DNA from: Nitrospina sp.
Lineage (GTDB): Bacteria; Nitrospinota; Nitrospinia; Nitrospinales; VA-1
DNA length: 64,000 nucleotides
Direction: 5' to 3'
Assembly: GCA_018673915.1 (NCBI GenBank)
Contig: JABHBK010000054.1
Span: forward strand, 88,527 to 152,526
Part shown: positions 43,149-53,100 of the stretch, piece by piece
Numbering within the stretch: the first letter of the stretch is position 1
Layout of the letters: each line of letters begins with the position of its first letter
The notes under the pieces: generated by a model
Seen by the model: only the letters and a program-made list of their open reading frames with translations
What the model was told of the DNA's origin: nothing
Database searches by the model: none
Made by a program: the position numbers and the translations under genes

Positions 43149-44057
43149 ATGGAAAATACTATTTCAAACAAACCCCAAAGATCTTTTTTTAGATCTTTTT
43201 TCCGGTTTAGTGCAGGTCTCATTATCTTGATGGTGCTGGTATCCATCGGTTCTGCATTTTTACCGGATCGCTGGAAATCTCCTTCAGGCGATATAGCCTT
43301 AATTCGCATTCAGGGAATGCTCATGGATTCACAGGATATTGTCCGCCAGCTCACTGACTATCGACATAACAAGCAAGTACGAGGCATCCTGTTACGTATT
43401 GATTCTCCAGGAGGAGCGGTTGCACCGGCACAGGAAATTTACAATGAAATCATGAAGTTGCGCGCCGAAAATATTACGGTTTTTGCTTCCATGGGAACGG
43501 TGGCAGCATCCGGTGGATATTATATTGCTTGTGCGGCAGATTACGTTCTCGCTAATCCCGGTACTCTGACGGGAAGCATATCCGCTGTCATGGCATTTAA
43601 CAATATTGAGGAACTTACTAAAAAAGTAGGTGTTAAACCAGATGTCATTAAGAGTGGTAAGTACAAAGATGTGGGTTCCCCATTACGAGCCATGAAACCG
43701 GAAGAGAGAAAACTATTACAAGATGTTGTGGACGATGTGCACCTGCAATTTGTTCAGGCCGTTGTTAAAGGTAGAGGGCTACCCATTTCAGAGGTCAGAT
43801 TGATTGCTGATGGCAGAATCATGACGGGCAAGCAGGCTCTTGAGCTGAAACTGGTAGATGAATTAGGGGGGCTCGAAAAAACCAAAGAACTCCTGGCAAA
43901 AAAAATTGGTGTTCAGGGAAGGCCTAAAGTCATTGAAGAAAAAGAAAAAACTCCTTTTTTTGACTGGCTTCTCCAAGGCTCAATTCCCAGCCAGCTAGCC
44001 GCAAGCTTAATCCCTTCCTTCGGTCCAACCCTCCAATATGTATGGAACCCCTTATAA
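43149..44057 (+). CDS. sppA: signal peptide peptidase SppA, short (36K) type
   Basis: Membrane-bound serine protease that degrades cleaved signal peptides. 302 residues with one N-terminal span (about 20-38, LIILMVLVSIGSAFL). The Ser/Lys dyad of the short type is present: Ser in GTVAASGGYYIACAADYV in part, and Lys in VIKSGKYKDVGSPLR. It also has RIDSPGGAVAPAQEIY and the final LVDELGGLEK. The gene lies between rpsA and an IHF gene, as in many deltaproteobacteria. Its start is very close to the rpsA hairpin, with no evident Shine-Dalgarno. Confidence 0.93.
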   Translation: MENTISNKPQRSFFRSFFRFSAGLIILMVLVSIGSAFLPDRWKSPSGDIALIRIQGMLMDSQDIVRQLTDYRHNKQVRGILLRIDSPGGAVAPAQEIYNEIMKLRAENITVFASMGTVAASGGYYIACAADYVLANPGTLTGSISAVMAFNNIEELTKKVGVKPDVIKSGKYKDVGSPLRAMKPEERKLLQDVVDDVHLQFVQAVVKGRGLPISEVRLIADGRIMTGKQALELKLVDELGGLEKTKELLAKKIGVQGRPKVIEEKEKTPFFDWLLQGSIPSQLAASLIPSFGPTLQYVWNPL

Positions 44058-44131
44058 AATATATGGTTGCAGGGATTTCTCTGTAAAGCAAAGATAATTC
44101 CTTCCTCTTTTCTCAAGTAATAAAATCCCCT

Positions 44132-44178
44132 AATTCAGCCTCTTGAAGACGATTTTTAAGGAACCAAATTCAGCCTCT
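44132..44178. repeat. Direct repeat of 12 nt upstream of the IHF gene
   Basis: AATTCAGCCTCT occurs at 44132-44143 and again at 44167-44178, with a 35-nt period (about three helical turns), 32 nt before the -35 box of the ihf promoter. Such phasing could place two regulator monomers on one DNA face; equally it may be chance. Confidence 0.35.
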
Positions 44179-44209
44179 AAAAACGGGTAAACCCATTAAA
44201 ATATTGGGC

Positions 44210-44237
44210 TTGACTTAATTTCAGCTAATGATATACT
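44210..44237 (+). promoter_or_regulatory. Sigma70-type promoter for the IHF gene
   Basis: TTGACT (44210-44215), 16-nt spacer, TATACT (44232-44237), 60 nt before the ATG at 44297. Shows the IHF gene can be transcribed independently of rpsA-sppA. Confidence 0.6.
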
Positions 44238-44296
44238 TCTCCGAATTCGTTTTCAAAGTAGCGGTTAAAATGTTTACCGGTGGGGGAGACTTTTTA

Positions 44297-44599
44297 ATGA
44301 CTAAAGCAGAACTTGTTGAAAGGGTAGCCAACCAAATCAACTTGACCAAAAAACAGACCGAGGTTGTGGTGAATACTGTTTTTTCAAGTATTACCGATTC
44401 GTTGGCTGAAGGTAAAAAAGTCGAGTTGAGAGGGTTTGGAAGTTTCCGAATCCGGCAGAGAAATGCCAGAGTTGGACGCAATCCAAAATCAGGACAAAAA
44501 GTGGACGTTCCATCCAAGAAGGTGCCTTTTTTCAAAGCGGGGAAGGAATTGAGGCAGTTAGTGGACGAACATGAAAAAGCTCAAGAGCAAGAATCCTGA
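44297..44599 (+). CDS. ihfB: Integration host factor / HU-family DNA-bending protein
   Basis: A 100-residue architectural DNA-binding protein. I start at ATG 44297 (MTKAELVERVANQINLTKKQ), preceded by GGGGGAG; the 23 codons upstream are untranslated leader. Family marks: helices 1-2, then KVELRGFGSFRIRQRNARVGRNPKSGQ in part with the DNA-intercalating loop R-N-P-K-S-G, and VPFFKAGKELRQLV. The rpsA-(sppA)-ihf context matches ihfB in E. coli, hence the symbol. IhfA versus IhfB versus a homodimeric HU cannot be separated with certainty. Confidence 0.88.
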   Translation: MTKAELVERVANQINLTKKQTEVVVNTVFSSITDSLAEGKKVELRGFGSFRIRQRNARVGRNPKSGQKVDVPSKKVPFFKAGKELRQLVDEHEKAQEQES

Positions 44600-44799
44600 T
44601 CCGAGATTTTTTAGAAAAAATCATCATTCCATTCACATCGATATTTGGACCGCTTGACCAGGGTCTTTTGGCCCGGTTACCAGCACCCTCTCCAAAAATT
44701 AACCTTAGTTTCAATACCTTAACCTACAATTTTTCGAATAATCGTTCTGTGATCCGAAAATGGCTCTGACAGAACCCGTACTATTCGACCTGTAAAATT

Positions 44800-45870
44800 A
44801 TGGCTGGCAGTTCTTACGGACAACTCTTTAAAATCACTACCTGGGGCGAATCTCACGGTAGCGGAATCGGCGTCGTAGTGGAAGGTTGCCCTGCTGGTTT
44901 GCCGCTTAAAGAATCCGACATTCAAAAAGATTTAGATCGAAGGAAAACCGGTCAAAGTAAAGTCACCACTACTCGCAAAGAAGGGGATCTGATCCAAATT
45001 ATGTCTGGTGTCTTTAAAGGCAAAACTACTGGCACTCCCATTTCAATGTTAGTTATCAACAAAGATGCCGACTCTTCAAAATACGAATTGATTAAACACC
45101 TGTACCGTCCCGGTCATGCAGACTATACCTATGATATGAAATACGGGTTTCGGGATTACCGGGGTGGGGGACGAGCCAGCGCTCGAGAAACTGTTGGCAG
45201 AGTCGCCGCCGGAGCTATCGCTAAAAAACTTTTGGCTCGGGATAAAATCACCGTCACCGGGTTTACCCGACAAGTCGGGCCTCACACAGCAAAAACTATA
45301 AACTTCAAGGAAATAGAAAAAAATATCGTACGTTGCCCGGACGCGAAAACTGCCGAAAAAATGGTGGAAGCCATCATGCAGGCTCGTAAAGAGGGTGACT
45401 CACTGGGAGGCGTGGTCGAAGTCGTTGCCAAGGGTGTGCCCGCAGGATTAGGGGAGCCCGTATTCGATAAACTGGATGCCGATCTGGCCAAAGGGGTCAT
45501 GAGTATCCCCGCTGTCAAAGGGGTGGAAATTGGAGCAGGATTCGAAACCGCCACCATGACCGGTTCGGAATGCAATGATGTTTTCGCCATGAAAAACAAA
45601 AAAACGACAACTCAAACTAATAATGCGGGGGGAATCCTTGGTGGCATTTCCAATGGTATGGATATCGTGGTTAAACTGGTTGTAAAACCTACCTCATCCA
45701 TCAACAAAGCGCAGGAAACCATCAATCAAAAAGGAAAAAAATCTGAAATTCGCGTTGAAGGCCGACACGACCCCTGCGTTGCCCCGAGGGCTGTTCCTAT
45801 TGCAGAAGCTATGGTTGCCCTGACCCTCATAGACCATCTATTGAGAAACAAAACTTCCCGATTGACTTAA
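44800..45870 (+). CDS. aroC: chorismate synthase
   Basis: FMN-dependent final enzyme of the shikimate pathway, feeding the PheA and TyrA enzymes encoded 4-6 kb upstream. 356 residues: N-terminal [22 protein letters not shown] in part, [15 protein letters not shown], the signature [30 protein letters not shown] in part, [13 protein letters not shown], and a C-terminal [18 protein letters not shown]. Family-typical length. Stands 200 nt after the IHF gene with no clear promoter seen. Confidence 0.97.
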   Translation: MAGSSYGQLFKITTWGESHGSGIGVVVEGCPAGLPLKESDIQKDLDRRKTGQSKVTTTRKEGDLIQIMSGVFKGKTTGTPISMLVINKDADSSKYELIKHLYRPGHADYTYDMKYGFRDYRGGGRASARETVGRVAAGAIAKKLLARDKITVTGFTRQVGPHTAKTINFKEIEKNIVRCPDAKTAEKMVEAIMQARKEGDSLGGVVEVVAKGVPAGLGEPVFDKLDADLAKGVMSIPAVKGVEIGAGFETATMTGSECNDVFAMKNKKTTTQTNNAGGILGGISNGMDIVVKLVVKPTSSINKAQETINQKGKKSEIRVEGRHDPCVAPRAVPIAEAMVALTLIDHLLRNKTSRLT

Positions 45871-45894
45871 CCCTCTCAATATACTGAGCCCAAT

Positions 45895-46677
45895 ATGAGA
45901 GTTGGATTCGTTCAAAACAAACCCATTTTTGGAAATGTTCTGGAAAACCTCGAGGGTGTTGAAGCACTTCTCAAAGGTCATAGCGCTGATTTGTTTGTTC
46001 TTCCCGAGCTTTTTGCCACAGGCTATCAGTTTAAAGATTTTGAAGAGTCCCGCAGCTTGGCAGAACAGGTCCCCGGGGGAGTAACCACTAGTGCACTGAC
46101 TGCTATCGCAAAAAAAATCGATGCCTATATCATTGCTGGCCTACCAGAAATCGATGAAAATAAGGTCTACAACTCTGCCGTTGTTACGGGACCCAATGGG
46201 TACATCGGAAAATATCGCAAGATCCATCTCTTTGATACAGAAAAAGCCTGCTTCCAAAAAGGGGACCTGCCACTCCAACTATTTGACATCGCTGGTGCAA
46301 AAGTAGGGGTTATGATTTGTTTCGACTGGCGGTTTCCTGAAACCGCGAGAACCCTCGCGCTTAGGGGGGCAGACTTGATCGCACACCCCTCCAATTTAGT
46401 CTTGGCTCATTGCCCGCAAGCCATGATTACCCGTTGCCTGGAGAATCGGGTCTTTGCGGTCACTGCAGACCGGGTAGGAATAGAAGACCGGATGGAGTCG
46501 CTAAACTTTATAGGCCAAAGTCAGGTGGTAGACCCAGATGGAAATATCCTGATCCGCGCATCTAAAACAGAAGAGGAAGTTCATGTGGTTGAAATCGATC
46601 TGGAAAAAGCCCGCGAAAAATTTCTTACCTCCAAAAACCACATTTTCAAAGACCGTCGCGAAGACTTTTACTGCTAG
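45895..46677 (+). CDS. Nitrilase-superfamily amidohydrolase (omega-amidase-like)
   Basis: A 260-residue C-N hydrolase. The catalytic triad is visible: Glu in FVLPELFATGYQF (about residue 41), Lys in GKYRKIHLFDTEK (about 104), Cys in VGVMICFDWRFPETAR (about 141). The F-A-T-G-Y and C-F-D-W-R-F-P-E segments are closest to the YafV/Nit2 omega-amidase branch, which hydrolyses alpha-ketoglutaramate or deaminated glutathione, but substrate is inferred. Starts 24 nt after aroC, probably the same transcript. Confidence 0.85.
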   Translation: MRVGFVQNKPIFGNVLENLEGVEALLKGHSADLFVLPELFATGYQFKDFEESRSLAEQVPGGVTTSALTAIAKKIDAYIIAGLPEIDENKVYNSAVVTGPNGYIGKYRKIHLFDTEKACFQKGDLPLQLFDIAGAKVGVMICFDWRFPETARTLALRGADLIAHPSNLVLAHCPQAMITRCLENRVFAVTADRVGIEDRMESLNFIGQSQVVDPDGNILIRASKTEEEVHVVEIDLEKAREKFLTSKNHIFKDRREDFYC

Positions 46678-46724
46678 TTACTGAACTCAAAGATTTTAAA
46701 AGGCCTCTAAAAAAATTCGGTCGC

Positions 46725-49139
46725 TCATGATTCTGATTTTATCTGGCTCTGTTCATTAGGCAGGTTAATGGTAAAAGTTGTCCCCACGCCTGGTTTGCTA
46801 TTAACCGTTAAGGTTCCATTGTGGTGTTCAATGATTCTTTTACAGATCGCAAGACCCATCCCCGTTCCTCCGTACTCATTTTTTCCATGCAGTCGCTGAA
46901 AGAGTTGAAAAATTTTATCCTTAAATTTTTCATCAAATCCGATACCGTTATCCTCAATTTTTATAGTTACGTAGCCATTATCACCGCCCTGGGAAAATAT
47001 ATTTATAACAGGGGCAATATTTTCTTTACGGTATTTCAGAGCATTGCTGATCAGGTTTTGAAACAGCTGACGCATTTGTACGGGGTCAACCTCTATGTCC
47101 GGCAAGGTATTCACATTTATTGTTCCCCTGGACTCGGAGATCTGGGTCTCAAGATCTGACAACGTGTCTTCAATGATATTATTGAGTTTAAATTTTGCAA
47201 ATGGAGAGACCTCGGTGGTTAGGCTGGAGAAAACAAGCAAGTCATTAATAAAATCATGCATCCTTAATATGGCGTTCTGCATGCGATTGATATAGTCGCG
47301 ACTTTTTTCGTCTAAATCCTTATTAAAATCTCTCAGCTGGTCTCCCAATATACTCACTTTACGAAGAGGTTCCTGCAAATCATGGGAGGCTATAAAAGCA
47401 AAATCACTGAGGTCCTGGTTACTTTTCTCCAGGGCGGCTGTGCGTACCCCGACCAGCTTTTCAAGGTCTTCAAGATGCTTTTCCAGTTTCCTCTCAGCTT
47501 TGTGACGTTCCAGTTCGGCTTCGATTCGGTTAGCAAATACCTGCACAATAGCCTCGGGGTTTATGCTTTTTGATATTTCCATGTCATGCATAACCACTAA
47601 GAGTCCTATAATATTTTTTTCTTTATCAAACATCGGTACACCCAGATAGCTTTCGACTCCCATATCGATCAATAGCTGATCATCAGGAAAAAGCTTTTGA
47701 ACATTATTCGGGTAGTGGCAATTTTTACCATTTGCCACGATTCTACAAGGGGTGTCCTTTAAGCCATACTCAAAGTTCTCAGCCAGTTCTCCATTCGCCC
47801 ATACCGCAAGGGTTGAAGCTTTTTCCAGTTGATCCCCTTTAAATTCTCCAATGAAGGCGTATTTAACCATTAGAGATGTTGCCAGGTTCTTGACCAGTGA
47901 TTTTAAAAATTCATCCCCTATAGCCGCAGAGGTTCCCACGACAATCTGCTTTAGAACTTCATCTGCGCGTTTAAATTCAGAAATATCCTTAAAAACTAAA
48001 ACAGCACCGGTAAGCATGCCTTCCTCATAGATAGGTGTGCTGGTGAATTCAACAGGAAGGCGTGACCCATCCTTCCGCCAGTACACTTCATCTGTCCCAC
48101 TATAAATTTCACCATCACGAAATGAATGGTAAATGGGGCAGTCCTCAATGAGGTAGGGGGTTCCGTCTGGCTTGGAGTGGTGAATTATCGAGTGGATGGG
48201 CTCGTCTTTCAGTTCTTCCAGAGAATATCCCATTAATTTTTCAGCCATAGGGTTGAGAAAGGTCACCTTGCCATCCAGGTCCAGGCCATAAATGCCTTCC
48301 CCAACGGATTCCAGAATAAGACTTCTGGACTTATTGGCTTTGGTAAGCTCCAGTTCAGCAATATTTTTCTTGATGGCATTTTCTTTAAATACCTGAAGCG
48401 CCTGACCCATTTCTGACATCTCGTCTTTTTTATTCGATACCCGAATCGGAGTTTCCAGATTCCCCCTTACAAGTTCCTGCATGATAAGGGTTAAATATTT
48501 AAGGGGATTAAGAAGGCGCCTGATTCCGATGCTGTATACAAGAAACAAAACAAGAACCCCGGAAGTTAACAGGAGAAGGTTTGTGAGCATCATGAAGAAG
48601 GACTTTTGATCATGAAAATGTTTTGTCATGGCCTGCGCCCGGGCATTGACAATTGCCTGAAAGGTTTTAATGTTTCCCATGATCAGGCCTTTTTGCTCAT
48701 CATAATATTCTCCAAACACCAGCCTTCTTGCTTCGTCAAAATCCTTTTGTGCTACCGTGGCCATGGCCTTTTCTTCTGTTTTGATCAAGTTGTCGGAGAA
48801 TCCTTTAGCCTTTTTGATATAGGCTAATTCTTCCGGTAACACTTTAAGCTCTTTCAGTCTTTCAACAGCTCTATCTCGAGATCGGATGACATTCACCTCA
48901 TGCCAGAAATTGTCATAATGGATCCGGTCTCCAAATTGAACAAAGCGGCGAATTTCACTCGTTAAATAATCAGAACCTCTAGCCAGTTGTTCCCCTATCT
49001 CCTTCAATTCTTCCTGCTGGGTCAAAGCTTGATCGTGGGCTCTTTCCAGTACATTCATTTTGTAAGCTGAAAAACTGACCAGACAGAACAGGGCCACGAT
49101 AATTATGAATATGTTTCGAAAAGTTGAAAATATTGACAT
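46725..49139 (-). CDS. Membrane sensor histidine kinase with HAMP, PAS and GAF domains
   Basis: An 804-residue hybrid-input kinase. TM1 at about 8-26 (IFIIIVALFCLVSFSAY), a helical periplasmic sensor domain to about 180, and TM2 at 182-206 (MMLTNLLLLTSGVLVLFLVYSI). HAMP follows at 207-258 and PAS at 275-390 (GIYGLDLDGKVTFLNPMAEKLMGYS in part). A GAF domain lies at 400-545, then a coiled coil. The HisKA phospho-acceptor is in FIASHDLQEPLRK (His near 585), and the HATPase has NLISNALKYRKENI, DNGIGFDEKF and GGTGMGLAICKRIIEHH. It has no receiver domain. The PAS-GAF-HisKA order resembles phytochrome-like kinases. Cognate regulator not adjacent. The signal is unknown. Confidence 0.9.
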   Translation of the reverse strand: MSIFSTFRNIFIIIVALFCLVSFSAYKMNVLERAHDQALTQQEELKEIGEQLARGSDYLTSEIRRFVQFGDRIHYDNFWHEVNVIRSRDRAVERLKELKVLPEELAYIKKAKGFSDNLIKTEEKAMATVAQKDFDEARRLVFGEYYDEQKGLIMGNIKTFQAIVNARAQAMTKHFHDQKSFFMMLTNLLLLTSGVLVLFLVYSIGIRRLLNPLKYLTLIMQELVRGNLETPIRVSNKKDEMSEMGQALQVFKENAIKKNIAELELTKANKSRSLILESVGEGIYGLDLDGKVTFLNPMAEKLMGYSLEELKDEPIHSIIHHSKPDGTPYLIEDCPIYHSFRDGEIYSGTDEVYWRKDGSRLPVEFTSTPIYEEGMLTGAVLVFKDISEFKRADEVLKQIVVGTSAAIGDEFLKSLVKNLATSLMVKYAFIGEFKGDQLEKASTLAVWANGELAENFEYGLKDTPCRIVANGKNCHYPNNVQKLFPDDQLLIDMGVESYLGVPMFDKEKNIIGLLVVMHDMEISKSINPEAIVQVFANRIEAELERHKAERKLEKHLEDLEKLVGVRTAALEKSNQDLSDFAFIASHDLQEPLRKVSILGDQLRDFNKDLDEKSRDYINRMQNAILRMHDFINDLLVFSSLTTEVSPFAKFKLNNIIEDTLSDLETQISESRGTINVNTLPDIEVDPVQMRQLFQNLISNALKYRKENIAPVINIFSQGGDNGYVTIKIEDNGIGFDEKFKDKIFQLFQRLHGKNEYGGTGMGLAICKRIIEHHNGTLTVNSKPGVGTTFTINLPNEQSQIKSES

Positions 49140-49216
49140 GGTTATTTCTACTTTTTAAGTTTCCCCTTAAGGAATAACGAACTTGGCCCGCAATTGTACC
49201 TATAAAAGTCGAATAG

Positions 49217-49312
49217 CTTTTATTTTATGATGATCATGGTTATAAAAAGATTGCTACCGATAAATGCGGGATTGAGATCAAAAACTATTTGAAGAAGATG
49301 GGTTTTCGCTAA
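49217..49312 (+). pseudogene. Possible gene remnant (C-terminal fragment)
   Basis: A 31-codon frame from just after a TAG to TAA reads like the end of a globular protein (GYKKIATDKCGIEIKNYLKK then MGFR) but has no start codon before the last few residues and no ribosome-binding site. It may be the decayed end of a lost gene. I cannot name the family; it may also be chance. Confidence 0.25.
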
Positions 49313-49461
49313 CTATTTGATTTTAATATTTCCACTGCTTTCTTGTTGCCTGCAAAAATAACAAAACCTGAAAGGATATGAGTGAAATAACCCATCCTGA
49401 GGAAAAATATAAGTGCATTTTTGTAGAATGATAGACTGGGTCACGAACCCTGTTTGAAATG

Positions 49462-49499
49462 ACCGATGCATCGGTTAAAATATAACTATAGTTTAAACC
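49462..49499. promoter_or_regulatory. Palindromic candidate operator upstream of the DUF1566 gene
   Basis: ACCGATGCATCGGT (49462-49475) is a perfect 14-bp dyad. It is followed by TTAAAATATAACTATAG and a second, imperfect dyad, with a TATAACT-like -10 region between. Location 60-100 nt before the ATG at 49561 suits a regulator site. Confidence 0.4.
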
Positions 49500-49560
49500 A
49501 AAGATATGAGGCTTCTAAAAAGCGGGAATAGGACCTCTGTAAATTACTGAGAGGAATAGA

Positions 49561-49992
49561 ATGGGCAACGAAAAATCACGATTTTTAAAAAGAGACGATG
49601 GAACTATATATGATTCACTAACCAGCGTTACCTGGATGGCGAACGACTCACGGCTGGATACTGATAAAGAGGTTTCTTATGCAGAGGCAGAAGATTACCT
49701 GAAAAAAACCAACGAAAAAAAAGTGGGCGGGTATGATGACTGGCGCATTCCCACCGTTCATGAGGCGTCCTCCATATATGACAAAGAAAAATTAAATAAA
49801 GATGTTAAGGGCGGCGACATACATCTCGATTCCATATTCCCTCCTGGTGCGGCGAATTGCACCTGGACTGCATCCACCCGTGGCAAAGAAGCGCAAATTC
49901 TGTTCTATATGAACGGCTGCGCTTATTGGTACGGCAAGGATGATAAAACTATTTCGCACGCGGTACGACTTGTTCGCCGGGATAACAACTAG
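49561..49992 (+). CDS. DUF1566-domain protein
   Basis: A 143-residue protein with good ribosome-binding site (gagaggaat). It matches the DUF1566 (Lcl C-terminal) pattern: TIYDSLTSVTWMAND, SYAEAEDYLKKTN, GYDDWRIPTVHEASSIYD, and the closing TWTASTRG and AVRLVRRD. These small C-lectin-like folds are often exported and of unknown function. Here there is no signal peptide, so it appears cytosolic. Two cysteines (ANCTW and NGCAY) may pair. Function unknown. Confidence 0.8.
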   Translation: MGNEKSRFLKRDDGTIYDSLTSVTWMANDSRLDTDKEVSYAEAEDYLKKTNEKKVGGYDDWRIPTVHEASSIYDKEKLNKDVKGGDIHLDSIFPPGAANCTWTASTRGKEAQILFYMNGCAYWYGKDDKTISHAVRLVRRDNN

Positions 49993-50198
49993 GCGTTGAG
50001 GCCCTATGTTGTAATAACTATGGCAATGTCTTTCAAGTAGAAAACACTTCAATAACCAGGCTTGAATTCTAATATGAGGCAGAGCAGTTCATTGTGAAGG
50101 CAATTTAAATTGTATTGAGCTTAACCTGAAGTATTTAAAAAATATCCGTAAGGTTTCTCATGCTAATATAAATAATATTCCATGCCCTGTGAAAAATT

Positions 50199-53100
50199 AT
50201 GGCGACAAAAAAAAAGCGCTTGAAAAAGACTGCCTCGAAGGTAAAAAAAACCCCTGCCAAAGCTTCGCGCCCCATTAAGAAAAAAACAGTAAAGAAAGCT
50301 CCCTCTACAAAAAAAACCAAAGCAAAGAAAATCACCCCACCCAAATCCGAGAAACTTAAAACAAAAAAAAGATCTACATCTCTTTTGAGGAGAGGATTCA
50401 GTGATAAGTCTTTTCCCATTGTAGGCATAGGTGCATCTGCAGGGGGTTTGGAAGCTTTTGAGGATTTTTTTGCACATATCGACCCTGATACGGGTATGGC
50501 GTTTGTGGTCGTGACCCATCAACATCCCGCACATACCTCCGTCTTGCCCGAACTGTTGAGAAAATGCACCAGTATGGATGTCATACAAGTCACCGACCAG
50601 ATAAAGGTCAAGCAGAACTGCGTTTACCTAAATCCCCCCGGAAAAAATGTAGCCATTTTTAATGGGACTTTTCATATCTCAGACTCTACGGAGCCGCGTG
50701 GTTTGTCTTTACCCATAGATTTCTTTTTTCGCTCCCTGGCACAAGACCAGAAGGACAAGGCGATTTGTATTATTCTCTCTGGAACAGGAACAGATGGAAC
50801 CCTGGGTTTGCGAGCAGTTAAAGGTGAGTCAGGCATGGCGATGGTGCAGGATGAGTCAAGCGCCAAGTTCACCGGAATGCCCGGCAGTGCTCTCACCACA
50901 GGTCTTGTGGATTACACTCTACCCTCGAGCAAAATGCCTGCGCGGTTGATTAAATATGTAAAAGGCCCTTTCCTGTCGTCTTCCGCTCCTGCAGTTAAAC
51001 TTGAGCCCTCCTTGGGCGATGTTATGCAGAAGATATTCTTGCAACTCAGGAACCGCACTGGACATGATTTTTCGGGCTATAAATCCAATACCACGCGTCG
51101 GCGTATTGAAAGACGCATGAACGTCCACCACATAAATAACCCGAAAAATTATTTGAAATATCTTCAGGAGAACCCGCAGGAAGCGGACGTCCTGTTCAAA
51201 GAATTGCTCATTGGTGTGACTGCATTTTTCAGAGATCCGGATGCATTTAAGATTATTAAAGACAAAATTATTCCCAGCATCCTGAAATCCAGGCTGAAGA
51301 CCTCCAGTTTACGTTTGTGGGTTCCCGGTTGCGCCAGTGGCGAAGAAGTTTATTCTCTGGCTATTCTTTTTGAAGAATGCCAGAACAAATATTCCACAAA
51401 GTGCAATATTCAGATTTTTGGAACAGATTTAGACCCTCATGCTATTGATATAGCTCGAATGGGTCTGTATCCAGACGGAATTGCGGCAGATATTTCTCAG
51501 AACCGTTTAAAAACCTATTTCGATAAAGAAGACAGCAATTATCGCATCAGAAAAAGTATTCGGGAAATGGTAATTTTTGCTCCGCAAAACGTTATTAAAG
51601 ATCCTCCTTTTACAAAACTGGATTTTATTTCTTGTAGAAACCTCTTGATATATCTGGAGCCACATCTACAAAAAAAAGTCCTTGCCTTGTTTCATTATTC
51701 ATTAAAGCCAGAAGGTCAGCTTTTCCTGGGCAACTCAGAATCACTCGGTTCCAGCACCCACTTATTCAAACCGGTTAATAAAAAATGGAAAATCTATTCT
51801 CGCAAACCCATCCAACCAGGCCTTCTAGGTGTAGGATACACGGATGTTTTTACTTCACCTTTGGTTGATGGCGTTTATCAGGATACCAGCGCCCGAAATA
51901 AAGCTGACAAACAAATAGCCATCACCGATGTACAAACTCTGATGGAAAGACATCTGCTAAGCCATTTTGCCCCGGCAAGTGTTGTGGTGGACGAACGAGG
52001 CGGAGTTTTTTATATTCACGGAAAAACCGGAGCCTATCTTGAGCCTGCTGCAGGTAAACCCAGCCATAACATCTTGACCATGGCACGTGAAGGTCTGAAG
52101 ATTGAATTGGCTACAGCCCTGCGCAAAGCCCATAGCCAGACAAAGCCTGTTTCAATAAAGGACATACTGATCAAAAACAATGGCGGGAGCACGATAGTTA
52201 ATCTGACCATCCAAAAGATTATTGAACCTGAACAGCTCCAGGGTCTGTTCCTGATTATATTTGAGCCCTCAACAAGTAGCGTTCTCCCCACTTCGAAAAA
52301 GGCTAAAGCCAGTGTCCTAGACTTAAAGCAGAAGACTTCGCGCACAGAGGAAAAGTTAAAGACAGAACTTCAATATACCAAGGAGAGCCTGCAAAGCACG
52401 ATCGAAGAATTGGAAACCACCAATGAAGAGCTCAAATCCACCAATGAAGAATTGCAATCCACCAACGAGGAGCTACAAAGTTCTAATGAAGAAATAGAAA
52501 CCTCGAAGGAAGAGATGCAGTCGCTCAACGAAGAGCTACAGACCACCAACGCTGAACTGCAGGCAAAAATTGACGATTATTCCATGGCCAATGACGATAT
52601 GAAAAACCTTCTCAACAGCACTAATATCGCGACCATATTCCTGGATAATGATCTAAACGTTAAGCGTTTCACCACAGAGGCGCAAAAGATCATCAACCTG
52701 ATATCGTCCGATGTAGGTCGCCCTATCAGCGATATTGTTTCAAAACTGGATTACCATAACCTTTCTGAAGATTGCTCACAGGTTCTAAAAACATTGGTAT
52801 TCAAAGAGATGGAGATAAAGTCAAAAGAAGATACATGGTACCAATTGCGGATATTACCTTATCGAACGGCAGAAAATAAAATCGATGGGCTGGTCGTCAC
52901 CTTCATAGATATCAATGACCTTAAAAAGTCAGAACAAAAGGTCGAATACAATAAGGACCACCTTGAAGAACTGGTTCAGAAAAAAACCCGGCAGTCAGCA
53001 AAAAGTCATTCAAGGTCTAAGAGTTATTTTGAGATGCCATTAATAGGAAGTGTTATTTCAGATTTGAACAAAGGTTTTATAGATGTTAATGAGAAAATGT

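Larger units (their letters stand above)
49140..49560. other. 421-nt intergenic region between the histidine kinase and the DUF1566 gene
   Basis: Divergent region. It contains a short stop-to-stop coding-like stretch (49217-49312) and a perfect 14-bp palindrome, ACCGATGCATCGGT (49462-49475). Just after the palindrome is an imperfect inverted repeat, GGTTAAAA...TTTAAACC (49473-49499). No RNA gene seen. Confidence 0.5.

Noticed and set aside
52380..52560. Apparent tandem DNA repeats
   Set aside because: They encode a heptad coiled coil (NEELQST-like) in the CheB-CheR fusion and are not a separate repeat element.
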